Origin: Periplaneta americana
Lineage: Eukaryota; Arthropoda; Insecta; Blattodea; Blattidae
Reading direction: 5' to 3'
NCBI RefSeq assembly: GCF_040183065.1
Contig: NW_027185566.1
Location: 682,001 to 746,000, forward strand
Length of the DNA: 64,000 nt
The number at the start of each line of letters is the position of its first letter. The stretch's first letter is position 1. Under the pieces are notes generated by a model that was given only the letters and a program-made list of their open reading frames with translations, ran no database searches and had not been told where the DNA came from. Positions 8,277 through 17,057 of the stretch are shown piece by piece. A program made the position numbers and the translations under genes.

Positions 8277-9839
8277 TTAGTTATCCTTTATCTCTTTTGC
8301 ATCTAATTCTTGCATAAACATAGAAAGTAAATCCTCTGCTTCTGGGGTAGTTTCTTTTTTTTGAGTTTTTAGCGATACTATTTCTACATAAGGTTCAATC
8401 ATTTTCAGTACTATCTGATGTTTTTGATAAAAAGACTTCAAATTCTCTTGAATGCCCTCATATTCTTCAAACCGTTCTAAACCTTCTCGAGTTAAAAACT
8501 CAATTTTTAGAATCCCATTAGAGTAGCGGACATGTTTAATATCCAAAAGTATTTTTTGCTCTCTTAAACCATTTAAACTCTTTTTCCATAATTCATATAC
8601 CTTTTCTGGAGGGAGATCCCAATTTTCTTTTGCTACTATGGATTCTTTCGAGTGAGTTAATGGGGCTGGAGTATCTGAAAAAGTAGTTTCGTTATCCTTA
8701 AAATTTTGTGATTCTAAAAGAGCCAAGCGTGTAATAACCTCTTTAAGATTAACAAATTCCTTGTACTGTAACGCTTTCAAAAAAGCACCTTCTAATAAAA
8801 AATATTCCTGATCCGTTTCTTTTATATCTTTAAAAACACCCATAAATAGGTCAATAAGCGACTGTAGTTGGTACTTTGTAAAATGAGGAGCTATATCCAT
8901 AAGTACCTGCTTAACATCATCTTGAAAATGGAGAGTGTTTTCTGCTTTATACTCAATGAGTAAAAGTCCTCTAAATATCTCAATGACTTGAAAAATGAAA
9001 AAACTTAAATCTTCTCCACGAATATAAAGCTCTTGTGAAAATTCTTTCATACGGCGTCCGTCTTCAGCCACTAAGATTTGAAGAAACTTTATGAGTTCTT
9101 CGTAAGAGGTTGTCCCTAAAATCTCCTTCACTTTTTCTACAGTCACCATTCCTTCTGAAAAAATAATCGCTTGGTCTAAAATAGACTGGGAATCTCTCAT
9201 AGATCCGTCCGCTGCCCGAGCAATTAGAGCCAAAGCTTCTTTTTGGTATGTAATATTGTAAGAAGTTAAAATTTTCTGGAGCTGTTCAGTTATTTGTTCT
9301 TCCGTTAATCTTTTTAGGTAAAACTGTTGACATCGAGAACGAATTGTATTTTTTACCTTATGAACCTCTGTCGTTGCAAACATAAATACTAGATAAGAAG
9401 GGGGTTCTTCTAGGACTTTTAAAATAGAATTGAACGCCTCAGTAGTGAGCATATGAACTTCATCAATAATATAAATTTTATACTTGGAATAAGAAGGCAT
9501 AAATTGGATATTACTTCTCATCTCACGCATATCGTCAATTCCACGGTTAGAAGCACCATCGATTTCTATAACATCAGGCGAGTTACCTGCACGAATTTCA
9601 AGACAGTTTTTACATTTTAAGCAAGGCTCTATCTCAGAACTTAGATCAAGACAGTTCAGTGCTGCTGATAACACACGAGCTGTGGACGTTTTTCCTGTCC
9701 CTCGTGGACCTGCAAAAAGGTATCCATGTGCAAGCTTTGATTCCTTAATACTTTGTTTTAAAGAATGAATCACATAATCCTGACCTACAAAATCTTTGAA
9801 TAATTGTGGTCTCCATTTTCTTGCTGTAACTTCGTTCAT
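8277..9839 (-). CDS. dnaX: DNA polymerase III gamma/tau subunit
   Basis: ATPase of the clamp loader. It has 520 residues. The AAA+ core has Walker A (G-P-R-G-T-G-K-T, about 44-51), a four-cysteine zinc module (first Cys in N-C-L-D, then C-L-K-C-K-N-C), Walker B with D-E-V-H-M-L, and the S-R-C sensor at I-R-S-R-C. The poorly conserved C-terminal region (about 370-520) could carry tau functions. I saw no clear programmed-frameshift site, so whether gamma and tau are both made is unknown. The second clamp-loader-like subunit is at 11885-12976. Confidence 0.96.
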   Translation of the reverse strand: MNEVTARKWRPQLFKDFVGQDYVIHSLKQSIKESKLAHGYLFAGPRGTGKTSTARVLSAALNCLDLSSEIEPCLKCKNCLEIRAGNSPDVIEIDGASNRGIDDMREMRSNIQFMPSYSKYKIYIIDEVHMLTTEAFNSILKVLEEPPSYLVFMFATTEVHKVKNTIRSRCQQFYLKRLTEEQITEQLQKILTSYNITYQKEALALIARAADGSMRDSQSILDQAIIFSEGMVTVEKVKEILGTTSYEELIKFLQILVAEDGRRMKEFSQELYIRGEDLSFFIFQVIEIFRGLLLIEYKAENTLHFQDDVKQVLMDIAPHFTKYQLQSLIDLFMGVFKDIKETDQEYFLLEGAFLKALQYKEFVNLKEVITRLALLESQNFKDNETTFSDTPAPLTHSKESIVAKENWDLPPEKVYELWKKSLNGLREQKILLDIKHVRYSNGILKIEFLTREGLERFEEYEGIQENLKSFYQKHQIVLKMIEPYVEIVSLKTQKKETTPEAEDLLSMFMQELDAKEIKDN

Positions 9840-9932
9840 ATTTAACCTTCAGACTATAAAAATAGCTTTTTTATCCCAAAAAACAATCATTTTTCTTGGC
9901 TTTACCAACTATTGTGCATATATTTTTCTGCT

Positions 9933-10907
9933 ATGTTAAAAGTTGAATTTACCACCTATGAAATTCTTGGTTCACTCAAAGAAAAGACTTTTCCTTTCTA
10001 CCATAAAACACTCATCAAAGATAGTATTTTTAATGTACCCACAGGTATTTTCACTCCGACAGAATCTAAAAATAATATATATACACATGGAACTTTTTAC
10101 CCTTTAATAACTCAACCTATTTTTGATAAAATTTCCATTTTGGACGTAGTATGGATAAAAAAAGATCTCTTTAGTATCAAACAATTCCTATTTACAAACG
10201 AGAAAGCCTTTGGTGTCCATTCCCAAACAAGACTCACTCTATTACAAATCAAACAACTTTTAAGAAAACAGAAAAACCAAGAATATTATACCACAATGCT
10301 AGTTTCGCAAAATGACCCTTATGAAAAATTGGACTCTTTGAATGTTCCTATATTTCTTTCAGAATATTTTTCTTTTCCTTTAAATTTTATACCCCCTCGA
10401 GTTAATAAAATGGCTATTATTTATGATCCTACATTAACTGCGGCACAAAAAGAAGCAATGGAAATTGACCGTGTGTTGTCTAAATTTGCTCCAAAAATTT
10501 TAGAAATTCATCTCTATGCCCTACCTATAACAGAAAAACAACTAGAAAACATTTTCAATGCTTATCCTATAGTACACTATGCGGGGCATATGACTTCGGG
10601 AGGTTTTTTAATTCAAAATAAAAACTCTGTGATACCCAAAATTATATCTCCCCCTTATTTTGTTTTTTTGAATGCTTGTCAAACTCCTCCCTCCTTAGTT
10701 CAATATTTTGCATCTCTGAATATTCAAACGCTCTATTCATCAAAAAACCAAATTGATTCTTTTATATCTCAAGAAATTATCAAACTGTTTTATACAGGTT
10801 TTTATTTAGGTTATAAAATGAGAGATCTGTTAACTATTCTGCCAGAACATCTTATTTTTTTGGGTTGGGCTCATTTTTGTATAAAAGGATATTTTTATGT
10901 ACTCTAA
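9933..10907 (+). CDS. CHAT-domain cysteine protease-like protein
   Basis: Caspase-like fold protein. From the ATG at 9933 it has 324 residues; a TTG at 9912 would add seven, and neither start has a strong ribosome-binding site. Residues 1-150 match nothing I recognise. Residues about 155-324 show a CHAT domain: a strand-helix segment (K-M-A-I-I-Y-D), the catalytic histidine H219 in V-H-Y-A-G-H, a G-G-F-L-I strand, the catalytic cysteine C249 in L-N-A-C-Q-T, and the closing L-G-W-A-H-F-C-I-K-G like the usual W-A-x-F-x-x-x-G end. Both dyad residues are present, so activity is plausible. It overlaps the next membrane-protein gene by 11 bases. The substrate is unknown. Confidence 0.75.
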   Translation: MLKVEFTTYEILGSLKEKTFPFYHKTLIKDSIFNVPTGIFTPTESKNNIYTHGTFYPLITQPIFDKISILDVVWIKKDLFSIKQFLFTNEKAFGVHSQTRLTLLQIKQLLRKQKNQEYYTTMLVSQNDPYEKLDSLNVPIFLSEYFSFPLNFIPPRVNKMAIIYDPTLTAAQKEAMEIDRVLSKFAPKILEIHLYALPITEKQLENIFNAYPIVHYAGHMTSGGFLIQNKNSVIPKIISPPYFVFLNACQTPPSLVQYFASLNIQTLYSSKNQIDSFISQEIIKLFYTGFYLGYKMRDLLTILPEHLIFLGWAHFCIKGYFYVL

Positions 10908-11256
10908 ATATTCCTACAAAAAAACCTTAGTTTTATTTAGTGTTTTTCTATTTCTGATAACAATAGACTTTATTTTGAATTTTTTTGGAGTAGCTCTTTC
11001 CTTATTTTACGAATTACCTATATGGAGCTTCTTTTTACCCTTATGTCTTTGGGAGTGTATTTTTCTGGGGCAAAACATTCTTGACGAACAAAGTAACCCC
11101 AACTGCTATTATCTGGTGCAATTGCTCTGTGGTATCACCCTCTTTATGTTGTTTTATCCTAAGTACATTGTTATTTGGAGTGTTTGCGTTATGCTTATCT
11201 GCTGTACCAAAATCAAAATACTCGAAAAGAAAATTGACAAAACCATTATAGGCTAA
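10897..11256 (+). CDS. Small membrane protein coupled to CHAT gene
   Basis: Function not recognised. It has 119 residues with a short basic N-terminus and about three hydrophobic helices (roughly 11-33, 42-60 and 72-101), then a lysine-rich tail. Its ATG lies inside the last codons of the CHAT gene, so the two are almost certainly translated together. A protease with a small hydrophobic partner recalls protease-activated membrane effectors, but that link is only inference. The 3' end overlaps the convergent gene by 11 bases, and no terminator is visible between them. Confidence 0.6.
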   Translation: MYSKYSYKKTLVLFSVFLFLITIDFILNFFGVALSLFYELPIWSFFLPLCLWECIFLGQNILDEQSNPNCYYLVQLLCGITLFMLFYPKYIVIWSVCVMLICCTKIKILEKKIDKTIIG

Positions 11257-11815
11257 AATGATGGAAAATCACCGAGAAAATTCCCATAAAAAAAGAAGAA
11301 ATCATCAATCCTAAAATAGGGTTTTTCAATACAGGATTACAATATTTATTCAACACCGCAGAATATAGATTTCTAGCAAAAATAAATAATAGACCAAACC
11401 CCAAACTAATACCCAATAGTGTCAACAGTACCATAACCCAATCTTGATTCAACGAGATTAGAGTATAATAAACCCCTCCCACAACTACAAAAAGCTGAGT
11501 AAAGGCAAATACATCCAGCGGTTTCCATTTTTTACCATGCAGAAAAAAAGTGTAAACCTCATAACAAATACAAAATAAAAATAGATAAAAACCAATAAAA
11601 TATATGGTGTCAGGTTGAGAATAAATCCAGTTTTTTACTGGAAAAGTAAATGCTAGTAAGACTAAACAAAAGGACAAAACAACAAACAAAAAAAATAAAT
11701 GAGAGCGGTGCTTCAAAACAAGATTTTTGGATTCCAGAGCGATACAAATATACCCCTGCACATATACGAAAGGTGCCATAAAGAGTCCGGTAAAAAAAGC
11801 AAAAATATAATCCAT
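11246..11815 (-). CDS. Six-helix membrane protein, RnfA/NqrE-like topology
   Basis: It has 189 residues with six hydrophobic helices (about 3-25, 38-58, 70-90, 104-124, 127-149 and 164-186). Length, helix spacing and residues near the start (M-D-Y-I-F-A-F-F-T-G), in helix 3 and at the C-terminus resemble RnfA/RnfE/NqrE from memory. RnfA uses a cysteine in helix 1 and another in helix 4 for an Fe-S centre. Here a cysteine (C24) is close to the first position, but the second is replaced by V-V-G-G, so electron transfer by that cluster looks unlikely. No other rnf genes are nearby. Distant homologue or chance resemblance. Confidence 0.45.
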   Translation of the reverse strand: MDYIFAFFTGLFMAPFVYVQGYICIALESKNLVLKHRSHLFFLFVVLSFCLVLLAFTFPVKNWIYSQPDTIYFIGFYLFLFCICYEVYTFFLHGKKWKPLDVFAFTQLFVVVGGVYYTLISLNQDWVMVLLTLLGISLGFGLLFIFARNLYSAVLNKYCNPVLKNPILGLMISSFFMGIFSVIFHHFSL

Positions 11816-11884
11816 AAAGTTCCTTTGTTTTTATACTCTGTTTGGTTAAATTTACCTTATATATTACATAAAGTCAACTATCAT

Positions 11885-12976
11885 ATGAAAAATACAGCTC
11901 TATTGTTCTCAGAATTTAAGCCCTTTCTTTTCGATTATTCACAAAGAATAAAAAATTCCCACCCAGAAAACCTCCCCACTTTTCTGTTTCACGGAAATTC
12001 TTATACAGGTAAAGAATGGACTGCCATCAAAACCCTTCAATTTATCAATTGTAAAGATTTTCTACAACAAGATCATCAGATACTAACTTGTAAAATCTGC
12101 TCCCGTATCCAATTATTAAAAATGGAACATGGAATTTATTCCATTTTAAGTCATATCGATACTCAGCTTATAGAACATTATTTAGCCTTATTGGAAAGAA
12201 AAATTCCCTTAGATTCTCTATCTCGAGAGGATTTTGTACACGAACTGGCAAAATTGTCTATTCTTTTAGAAGCTCAGTTTATTAAAGAACAAAAAAGTTC
12301 TCCAAATAAAAAATTCGGAATAACCAAACTTCAAGAATATACAGAAAGTATTAGTTCATTACAAAATCAATTAATTCAGGGTAATTCCTCCCATGTTCAC
12401 CCATCTCTTTATTCTCTTATTAAAGAAATAGGTATTTTGTCCTATGATATGAGTATTGAATATGTGAAATATATTTTACAAAAAATTCAAACACCCAACC
12501 CTCACTTGCATTATCGAGGATTAATTATAAAAGACCCTGTTTATCTCAGAAATCAGCCATTATTGATGAATACCCTCCTCAAAACAGTAGAAGAATCTAA
12601 AAAAAATCTAATAATTTTTTTTATTTCTGAAAAAAAATCCAAAATGCTCAAAACAATTCAATCTAGAACAACCGCTATCCATTTTAAAGCGATAAACCCA
12701 GATTATATTGAGAATATAAAAGAAAATTCACCATTCTATTTTCTAAACTCACTCACTGATACTGTTCCTCAAAAGGTTTCATCGGAAGAAATCTTAGATA
12801 AAACTCCTATAGATGAGAATCTATTAGTCCAGTACTTGGAACAAAGAAAGATTTTATATCTAGGAAAATCTCCCCTATATCAAGCAAAAAAGCTGGAACT
12901 AGAACGGCTTATTTTAGGTTTAAAAGAGTATAGAATATCTCCTAAAAATATTCAGGATATTCTTCCTTTTTTATAA
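11885..12976 (+). CDS. DNA polymerase III delta-prime-like subunit
   Basis: Clamp-loader family protein. The frame extends back to 11699, but the ATG at 11885 gives the normal N-terminus (363 residues). Features match HolB/DnaX relatives: F-H-G-N-S-Y-T-G-K in place of Walker A, a cysteine set like the zinc module (C-K-D-F then C-K-I-C), L-L-K-T-V-E-E-S and I-Q-S-R-T at the S-R-C position. The P-loop lacks the usual K-T/S after G-K (it reads G-K-E), so ATP hydrolysis is doubtful, as for authentic delta-prime. It forms a plausible partner for DnaX at 8277. Confidence 0.7.
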   Translation: MKNTALLFSEFKPFLFDYSQRIKNSHPENLPTFLFHGNSYTGKEWTAIKTLQFINCKDFLQQDHQILTCKICSRIQLLKMEHGIYSILSHIDTQLIEHYLALLERKIPLDSLSREDFVHELAKLSILLEAQFIKEQKSSPNKKFGITKLQEYTESISSLQNQLIQGNSSHVHPSLYSLIKEIGILSYDMSIEYVKYILQKIQTPNPHLHYRGLIIKDPVYLRNQPLLMNTLLKTVEESKKNLIIFFISEKKSKMLKTIQSRTTAIHFKAINPDYIENIKENSPFYFLNSLTDTVPQKVSSEEILDKTPIDENLLVQYLEQRKILYLGKSPLYQAKKLELERLILGLKEYRISPKNIQDILPFL

Positions 12977-13035
12977 TTTAAATTAACTATTTTCAATTTA
13001 TTCCGATACTCTGTAAAAAGAAGAATGGAGTTTTT

Positions 13036-13206
13036 ATGAATGTAAAAGTCATTAATAATATCACCATGAACATCCAAAGACCCGCTCCGGAACCTCAAGG
13101 AGAGAATGCTCCTACTCCAAGAATAGGAAGAACTTTTACTCCTGTTGCTTATGCTACCGCCGACGGTGGATTATTTGTTGGGTATTATCTGAATATTCAT
13201 GGATAG
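13036..13206 (+). CDS. Small ORF (56 aa) coupled to rsmG
   Basis: Not recognised. It has a good ribosome-binding site (GGAG six bases before the ATG), 56 codons and an 8-base overlap with the rsmG start, the arrangement of translational coupling. The product is proline- and glycine-containing in the middle (P-A-P-E-P-Q-G-E) and ends in a hydrophobic strand (G-L-F-V-G-Y-Y-L-N-I). There is no signal peptide or clear helix. It could be a genuine small protein or a leader peptide for rsmG. Confidence 0.5.
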   Translation: MNVKVINNITMNIQRPAPEPQGENAPTPRIGRTFTPVAYATADGGLFVGYYLNIHG

Positions 13207-13843
13207 TTATCTTTCTTTTTCTCAAGAACATCTCTCACAAGGTCTAAAACAGCTTTGTATTCCTTATTCTCATGTACAATTGGAACTTTGTGAACAGTTT
13301 TACAAAAAATATTCGGATAGTATGAAGCTACTCAATATTTCTACAATTCATACTCCTAAAGACTTCATTGAAAAACATATTTTAGATAGTTTAGTGGCAT
13401 ATCCTTATTTAAAATCCTGTCATTCTATTGCAGATTTAGGGTCTGGTGGCGGATTTCCTGGAATTATACTGGGAATATTTCTACCCAATGTACAAATTAC
13501 ATTGATTGATGTCGTAGAAAAAAAAGTCCAATACTTAAAAACTGTAATTCAGCAACTCAAACTTTCTCATATATCTGTGTATAACGCCTCACAAACAAAG
13601 GTCCCAAGCACATTTGATATTATTGTGAGTCGTGCTGTGGGGAGTTTGTCTAAAGTTATATTATACTCTAAACCTTATCTGAAAGCTCAAACTCAAATTT
13701 TAGTTTATAAAGGCAAAAAAGAGACTGTTGAAAATGAAAAAAAAGAAATAAAAAAAAATATTTCACTTCAAATAATTCCAGTTGATGTCCCTTTTTTAGA
13801 TGCAGAAAGACATTTAGTCCTTCTCAAAAGTATTAAATCATAA
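13199..13843 (+). CDS. rsmG: 16S rRNA m7G527 methyltransferase RsmG (GidB)
   Basis: Makes N7-methylguanosine 527 in 16S rRNA; loss gives low-level streptomycin resistance in other bacteria. It has 214 residues. The SAM-binding motif A-D-L-G-S-G-G-G-F-P-G lies near residues 81-91, D-V-V-E-K-K-V near 103-109 carries the acidic end of strand 2, and S-R-A-V-G-S-L near 144-150 is the family motif. In many genomes it neighbours mnmG; here mnmG is far away at 41.6 kb. Confidence 0.95.
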   Translation: MDSYLSFSQEHLSQGLKQLCIPYSHVQLELCEQFYKKYSDSMKLLNISTIHTPKDFIEKHILDSLVAYPYLKSCHSIADLGSGGGFPGIILGIFLPNVQITLIDVVEKKVQYLKTVIQQLKLSHISVYNASQTKVPSTFDIIVSRAVGSLSKVILYSKPYLKAQTQILVYKGKKETVENEKKEIKKNISLQIIPVDVPFLDAERHLVLLKSIKS

Positions 13844-13905
13844 AAACAATCAATTTTCTTATACCCTGATCCGAAATTTCAATCATAGAGCTGTAAGGTA
13901 TATAC

Positions 13906-14865
13906 ATGAATAAAGAACTCAAACTTTCCCAAATCCCCGACATCGATCAAACTCAGAATCTATGGGCAGAAAAACTCTTAACAATACAGGCAGAATTGCT
14001 GTCTATCTTATATGAAGAGGATTTGTTAGAACCTTATATGCAAAAAACTCGCTCTCAATATAAAAATATCTCGCCGGAACATTTCAGCACTCAAGATTGG
14101 AATAAATATAAAAAAATTCATAAAATGACTTTAAAAGAACTTACCGAATTAGGCACACAAATAAAAAACCACGACCAACGCATAAAATATCTCACCCAAG
14201 TGGAAAATATCTTGTCTTTGCGAATCAATATCATTAATTCTTTTATGCCTTTGATTCAGTTTTTAGCAAAACGGTATTCACCTTATGACTATTCTTTGTA
14301 TTTGGATCTAAAAAGTGAAGGATATATCGGACTATTAAAAAGTCTAGAAAGTTTCTACTACGTAGAACCCGGAAAATCTATAAAAACATATTCCACCTTT
14401 TATATTAAGCAAGAAATGCGCCGTTATCTGCTAGAAAATAAGCAAGGATACAAAATACCCTACATCGCCAGCCTAAGACAGAAAAAAAATCAGGAAGAAA
14501 ATGCACTTGACGCTTTAGAAATTTCTAAAGTTCAGTACTTCTCAGAACTCAACAATACCATTACCCCCAATTATGAAAATAATATTCCTTCTTCCATTAA
14601 AGACCCTCTCTTTTACAGCTGGGAACACTCATTAGAGATGACTTTAGACCGAGTTTTGGAAACGCTACCAGCAAATGAAAAAAGAGTCTTAGAACTTCGT
14701 TATGGGCTGACTGACGAATATCAAGAACTTTCTTTGGTTAAAATAGGAGAAATTATGGGACTCTCTAAAGAAAGAGTCCGACAAATCGAAAAAAAAGCGC
14801 TAGAACACCTATACCAAAGAACCAAAGGAATTTTTAAGCAAGAGGACTTAGAGGATTTTTTTTAA
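13906..14865 (+). CDS. Sigma-70-family RNA polymerase sigma factor
   Basis: Directs RNA polymerase to a promoter class. It has 319 residues, too short for the primary sigma. Region 2 is clear (Y-L-D-L-K-S-E-G-Y-I-G-L-L-K, about 140-153, then K-T-Y-S-T-F-Y-I-K-Q-E-M-R-R). The linker that replaces region 3 is short and asparagine-rich. Region 4 is canonical (L-P-A-N-E-K-R-V-L-E-L-R-Y-G-L and the helix-turn-helix S-K-E-R-V-R-Q-I-E). The N-terminal 100 residues are helical and do not look like region 1.1. It is probably an alternative, RpoS-like group factor. Confidence 0.85.
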   Translation: MNKELKLSQIPDIDQTQNLWAEKLLTIQAELLSILYEEDLLEPYMQKTRSQYKNISPEHFSTQDWNKYKKIHKMTLKELTELGTQIKNHDQRIKYLTQVENILSLRINIINSFMPLIQFLAKRYSPYDYSLYLDLKSEGYIGLLKSLESFYYVEPGKSIKTYSTFYIKQEMRRYLLENKQGYKIPYIASLRQKKNQEENALDALEISKVQYFSELNNTITPNYENNIPSSIKDPLFYSWEHSLEMTLDRVLETLPANEKRVLELRYGLTDEYQELSLVKIGEIMGLSKERVRQIEKKALEHLYQRTKGIFKQEDLEDFF

Positions 14866-15836
14866 ATCTCAATATGTTGTATCCAGTCATACCCAGATAA
14901 AAACCACTCCACTGTTTTTTCTAGTCCTTTAGGTAAAGGAGTCTGTGGTTCCCACCCCAGATGTTCTTTTATTTTATCTACATTGGCATGAGTATGCTCT
15001 GTATCGGAAGGATCCATGGGATTAAACTGTAACTGAGCTTTTTTTCCTAAAAGTCCTTCTAAAAATCCAATCATTTGTAAAAGGGAATAAGCATGACTAT
15101 TACCCACATTATAAATTTCAAAACCTTTGGCATTTTCTAGAGCCAAAACAGTCGCTCGTGCAACATCATCCACATAAGTGAAATCCCTTGTTTGCAACCC
15201 ATTACCATTAATTTGGAGAGGTTTACCTTCATAAATCCATTTGATAAAGCGAAAAATACTCATATCTGGTCGTCCAAAAGGACCATAAACTGTAAAAAAT
15301 CGCATAGCAGAAACACGGATATTACATAAATAATGGTATACGTAAAGATATCCTTCTGCTGCTTTTTTACTGGCTGCATAGGGAGAAATAGGTCTATTAC
15401 TGGCAGAAGATTCTAAAAAAGGCATTGATTCTCCGTCATAAACGGAAGATGTAGACGCTTGAACAAAATTAGAGATCCCATATTCTTTGCAGCAGTTGAG
15501 AAGATTCAGTAATCCCAATTCGTTAGTTTGTAGATAAATTTCTGGGTTCTCCACACTTGCTCTTACGCCAGCACGAGCGGCAAAATTGATCACTCCCGTA
15601 AAAGAATGTTTTTTAAACAGAGATTGCACTAGGTCTTTGTTGGTAATGGAGCCTAGAGTAAATTCGTAATTTTCGTGCTTTTGCAATAAGGACAATCGAT
15701 GCTCTTTAAGTAGGATGCTGGTAGAAGCATTATGCTCATCAATCCCCACTACTTGATAACCTTTTTGGAGTAATTGTAAAATTGTGTGGAATGCAATAAA
15801 TCCACTGCTTCCTGTAACTAAAATTATCTTTTTCAT
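14862..15836 (-). CDS. NAD-dependent sugar-nucleotide epimerase
   Basis: Short-chain dehydrogenase/reductase of the extended type, closest in feel to UDP-glucuronate 4-epimerases. It has 324 residues. The NAD motif is G-S-S-G-F-I (about 8-13, G-x2-G-x2), the catalytic tyrosine and lysine are in Y-A-A-S-K (about 152-156), and T-S-S-V-Y supplies the serine/threonine. R-F-F-T-V-Y-G-P-F-G-R-P-D and the later T-R-D-F-T-Y-V-D-D are typical of this group. It likely feeds cell-surface glycan synthesis. It shares four bases with the sigma gene tail and abuts the GGDEF gene. Confidence 0.85.
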   Translation of the reverse strand: MKKIILVTGSSGFIAFHTILQLLQKGYQVVGIDEHNASTSILLKEHRLSLLQKHENYEFTLGSITNKDLVQSLFKKHSFTGVINFAARAGVRASVENPEIYLQTNELGLLNLLNCCKEYGISNFVQASTSSVYDGESMPFLESSASNRPISPYAASKKAAEGYLYVYHYLCNIRVSAMRFFTVYGPFGRPDMSIFRFIKWIYEGKPLQINGNGLQTRDFTYVDDVARATVLALENAKGFEIYNVGNSHAYSLLQMIGFLEGLLGKKAQLQFNPMDPSDTEHTHANVDKIKEHLGWEPQTPLPKGLEKTVEWFLSGYDWIQHIEI

Positions 15837-16937
15837 CTATTTTAACCCTGGTCTATAAACATTAACTTGGTTTCTTCCATGATTTTTGGAATAATATAAG
15901 GCTTGATCGGCATGCTCTATAAATTCGGATAAAGAGATTTCTTCATCCAAAGGTAGGGTGGCAATGCCCATACTTGTGGATTTTTTAAAATCTCCTTTAG
16001 CACTTTTAAATTGGAGCTTCTCAAAACCTTTTCTAATATTTTCAGCAATTCTCATCGCTTCTTGTACATCTGTATCTGGTAAAATAATGCTAAATTCTTC
16101 TCCTCCGTAACGAGCTGCTAAATACTTACTTTTGAGATTTTTTTTAAGGAGCCTAGAAAAAGTAGTTAACACAAAATCTCCCACTTGGTGGCCATAAGTG
16201 TCGTTTACCGATTTAAAATGATCTAAGTCACACATAATAAGTGCAAGAGGCTTCTTCTTTTTGAATGCTTTTTGCATTTCTTCGTATAGAATAGTTTTAA
16301 AAAAGTGGTGGTTAAATAGACCAGTCATTTTGTCTAAAACAGCCATATCAAAAAGTCTCGCATTCTCAATAGCCATAGCCACTAATTCCCCAAACTGTCG
16401 CATAGTTTCCATTTCTTCGGTGGAATAGATGTTCCCATCTATTTTCATCCCCAACAGCAAAAATCCATAAAAGTTAGTCCTTCCCCACAAAGGTAAAATA
16501 ACTTCGGGTTGAAAAGCATCAAAAGGAGCAGGTCCTTTGAGCATTCTGGTGATTTGAACATAGAGATACGGTTTTTTATCCATCAGTAAAATTCCGTTAT
16601 CCTCTTGTAAAAAAAGATTGATAATTTCCGATGTTGCGTCCAGTTTTAACCCTATTCTTTCGTCTTTTAACCCTGTAGAAAGTACATCTTCATAAATCTG
16701 TTTTTCGGAATCTGTAATTAAAAAAAGTGTTCCGCTACGAGATAAAAACTGCCCTTGACAAGAATAAAGTATAATTTTTTGTAGTCGACTCTCTTGTAGG
16801 GTAGCCGTAACTAGTCCTGTAAGTTCTAATAAACCCTGCATTCTGAGCATTTTGGTTTCATAATCTTCAAAAAGCTCACTGTCAAAACTTCCAATTTCAT
16901 CTTGCAATGCTTTAGAAAATTCTAATTCTTGATCCAT
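15837..16937 (-). CDS. Diguanylate cyclase with GAF-like sensor
   Basis: Makes cyclic di-GMP from two GTP. It has 366 residues: a GAF-like sensory domain (about 45-195) and a GGDEF domain (about 200-362) joined by a helix. The active-site loop reads G-G-E-E-F in R-Y-G-G-E-E-F, a functional variant, and D-L-D-H-F-K carries the metal-binding aspartate. The product-inhibition site (R-x2-D five residues before the loop) is not present; K-S-K-Y stands there. No signal peptide or membrane helix, so it senses a cytoplasmic cue. c-di-GMP controls motility and host adaptation in other spirochaetes. Confidence 0.9.
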   Translation of the reverse strand: MDQELEFSKALQDEIGSFDSELFEDYETKMLRMQGLLELTGLVTATLQESRLQKIILYSCQGQFLSRSGTLFLITDSEKQIYEDVLSTGLKDERIGLKLDATSEIINLFLQEDNGILLMDKKPYLYVQITRMLKGPAPFDAFQPEVILPLWGRTNFYGFLLLGMKIDGNIYSTEEMETMRQFGELVAMAIENARLFDMAVLDKMTGLFNHHFFKTILYEEMQKAFKKKKPLALIMCDLDHFKSVNDTYGHQVGDFVLTTFSRLLKKNLKSKYLAARYGGEEFSIILPDTDVQEAMRIAENIRKGFEKLQFKSAKGDFKKSTSMGIATLPLDEEISLSEFIEHADQALYYSKNHGRNQVNVYRPGLK

Positions 16938-16985
16938 AGTTAATATCCTTGTACTGAAACTATCTTCTTAAAAATACAATTTTTT

Positions 16986-17012
16986 TTGTTTTAAGTAAAA
17001 ATTATTTATACT
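16986..17012 (+). promoter_or_regulatory. Candidate promoter of the DksA-type gene
   Basis: TTGTTT at 16986-16991 and TATACT at 17007-17012 with a 15-base spacer, slightly short, precede the gene start at 17058. The match is fair, but the surrounding DNA is very AT-rich. Confidence 0.3.
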
Positions 17013-17057
17013 TTTAAAGCCGAGATTGATCTCAACTTCAGTAGAGGAGGTGTTATT

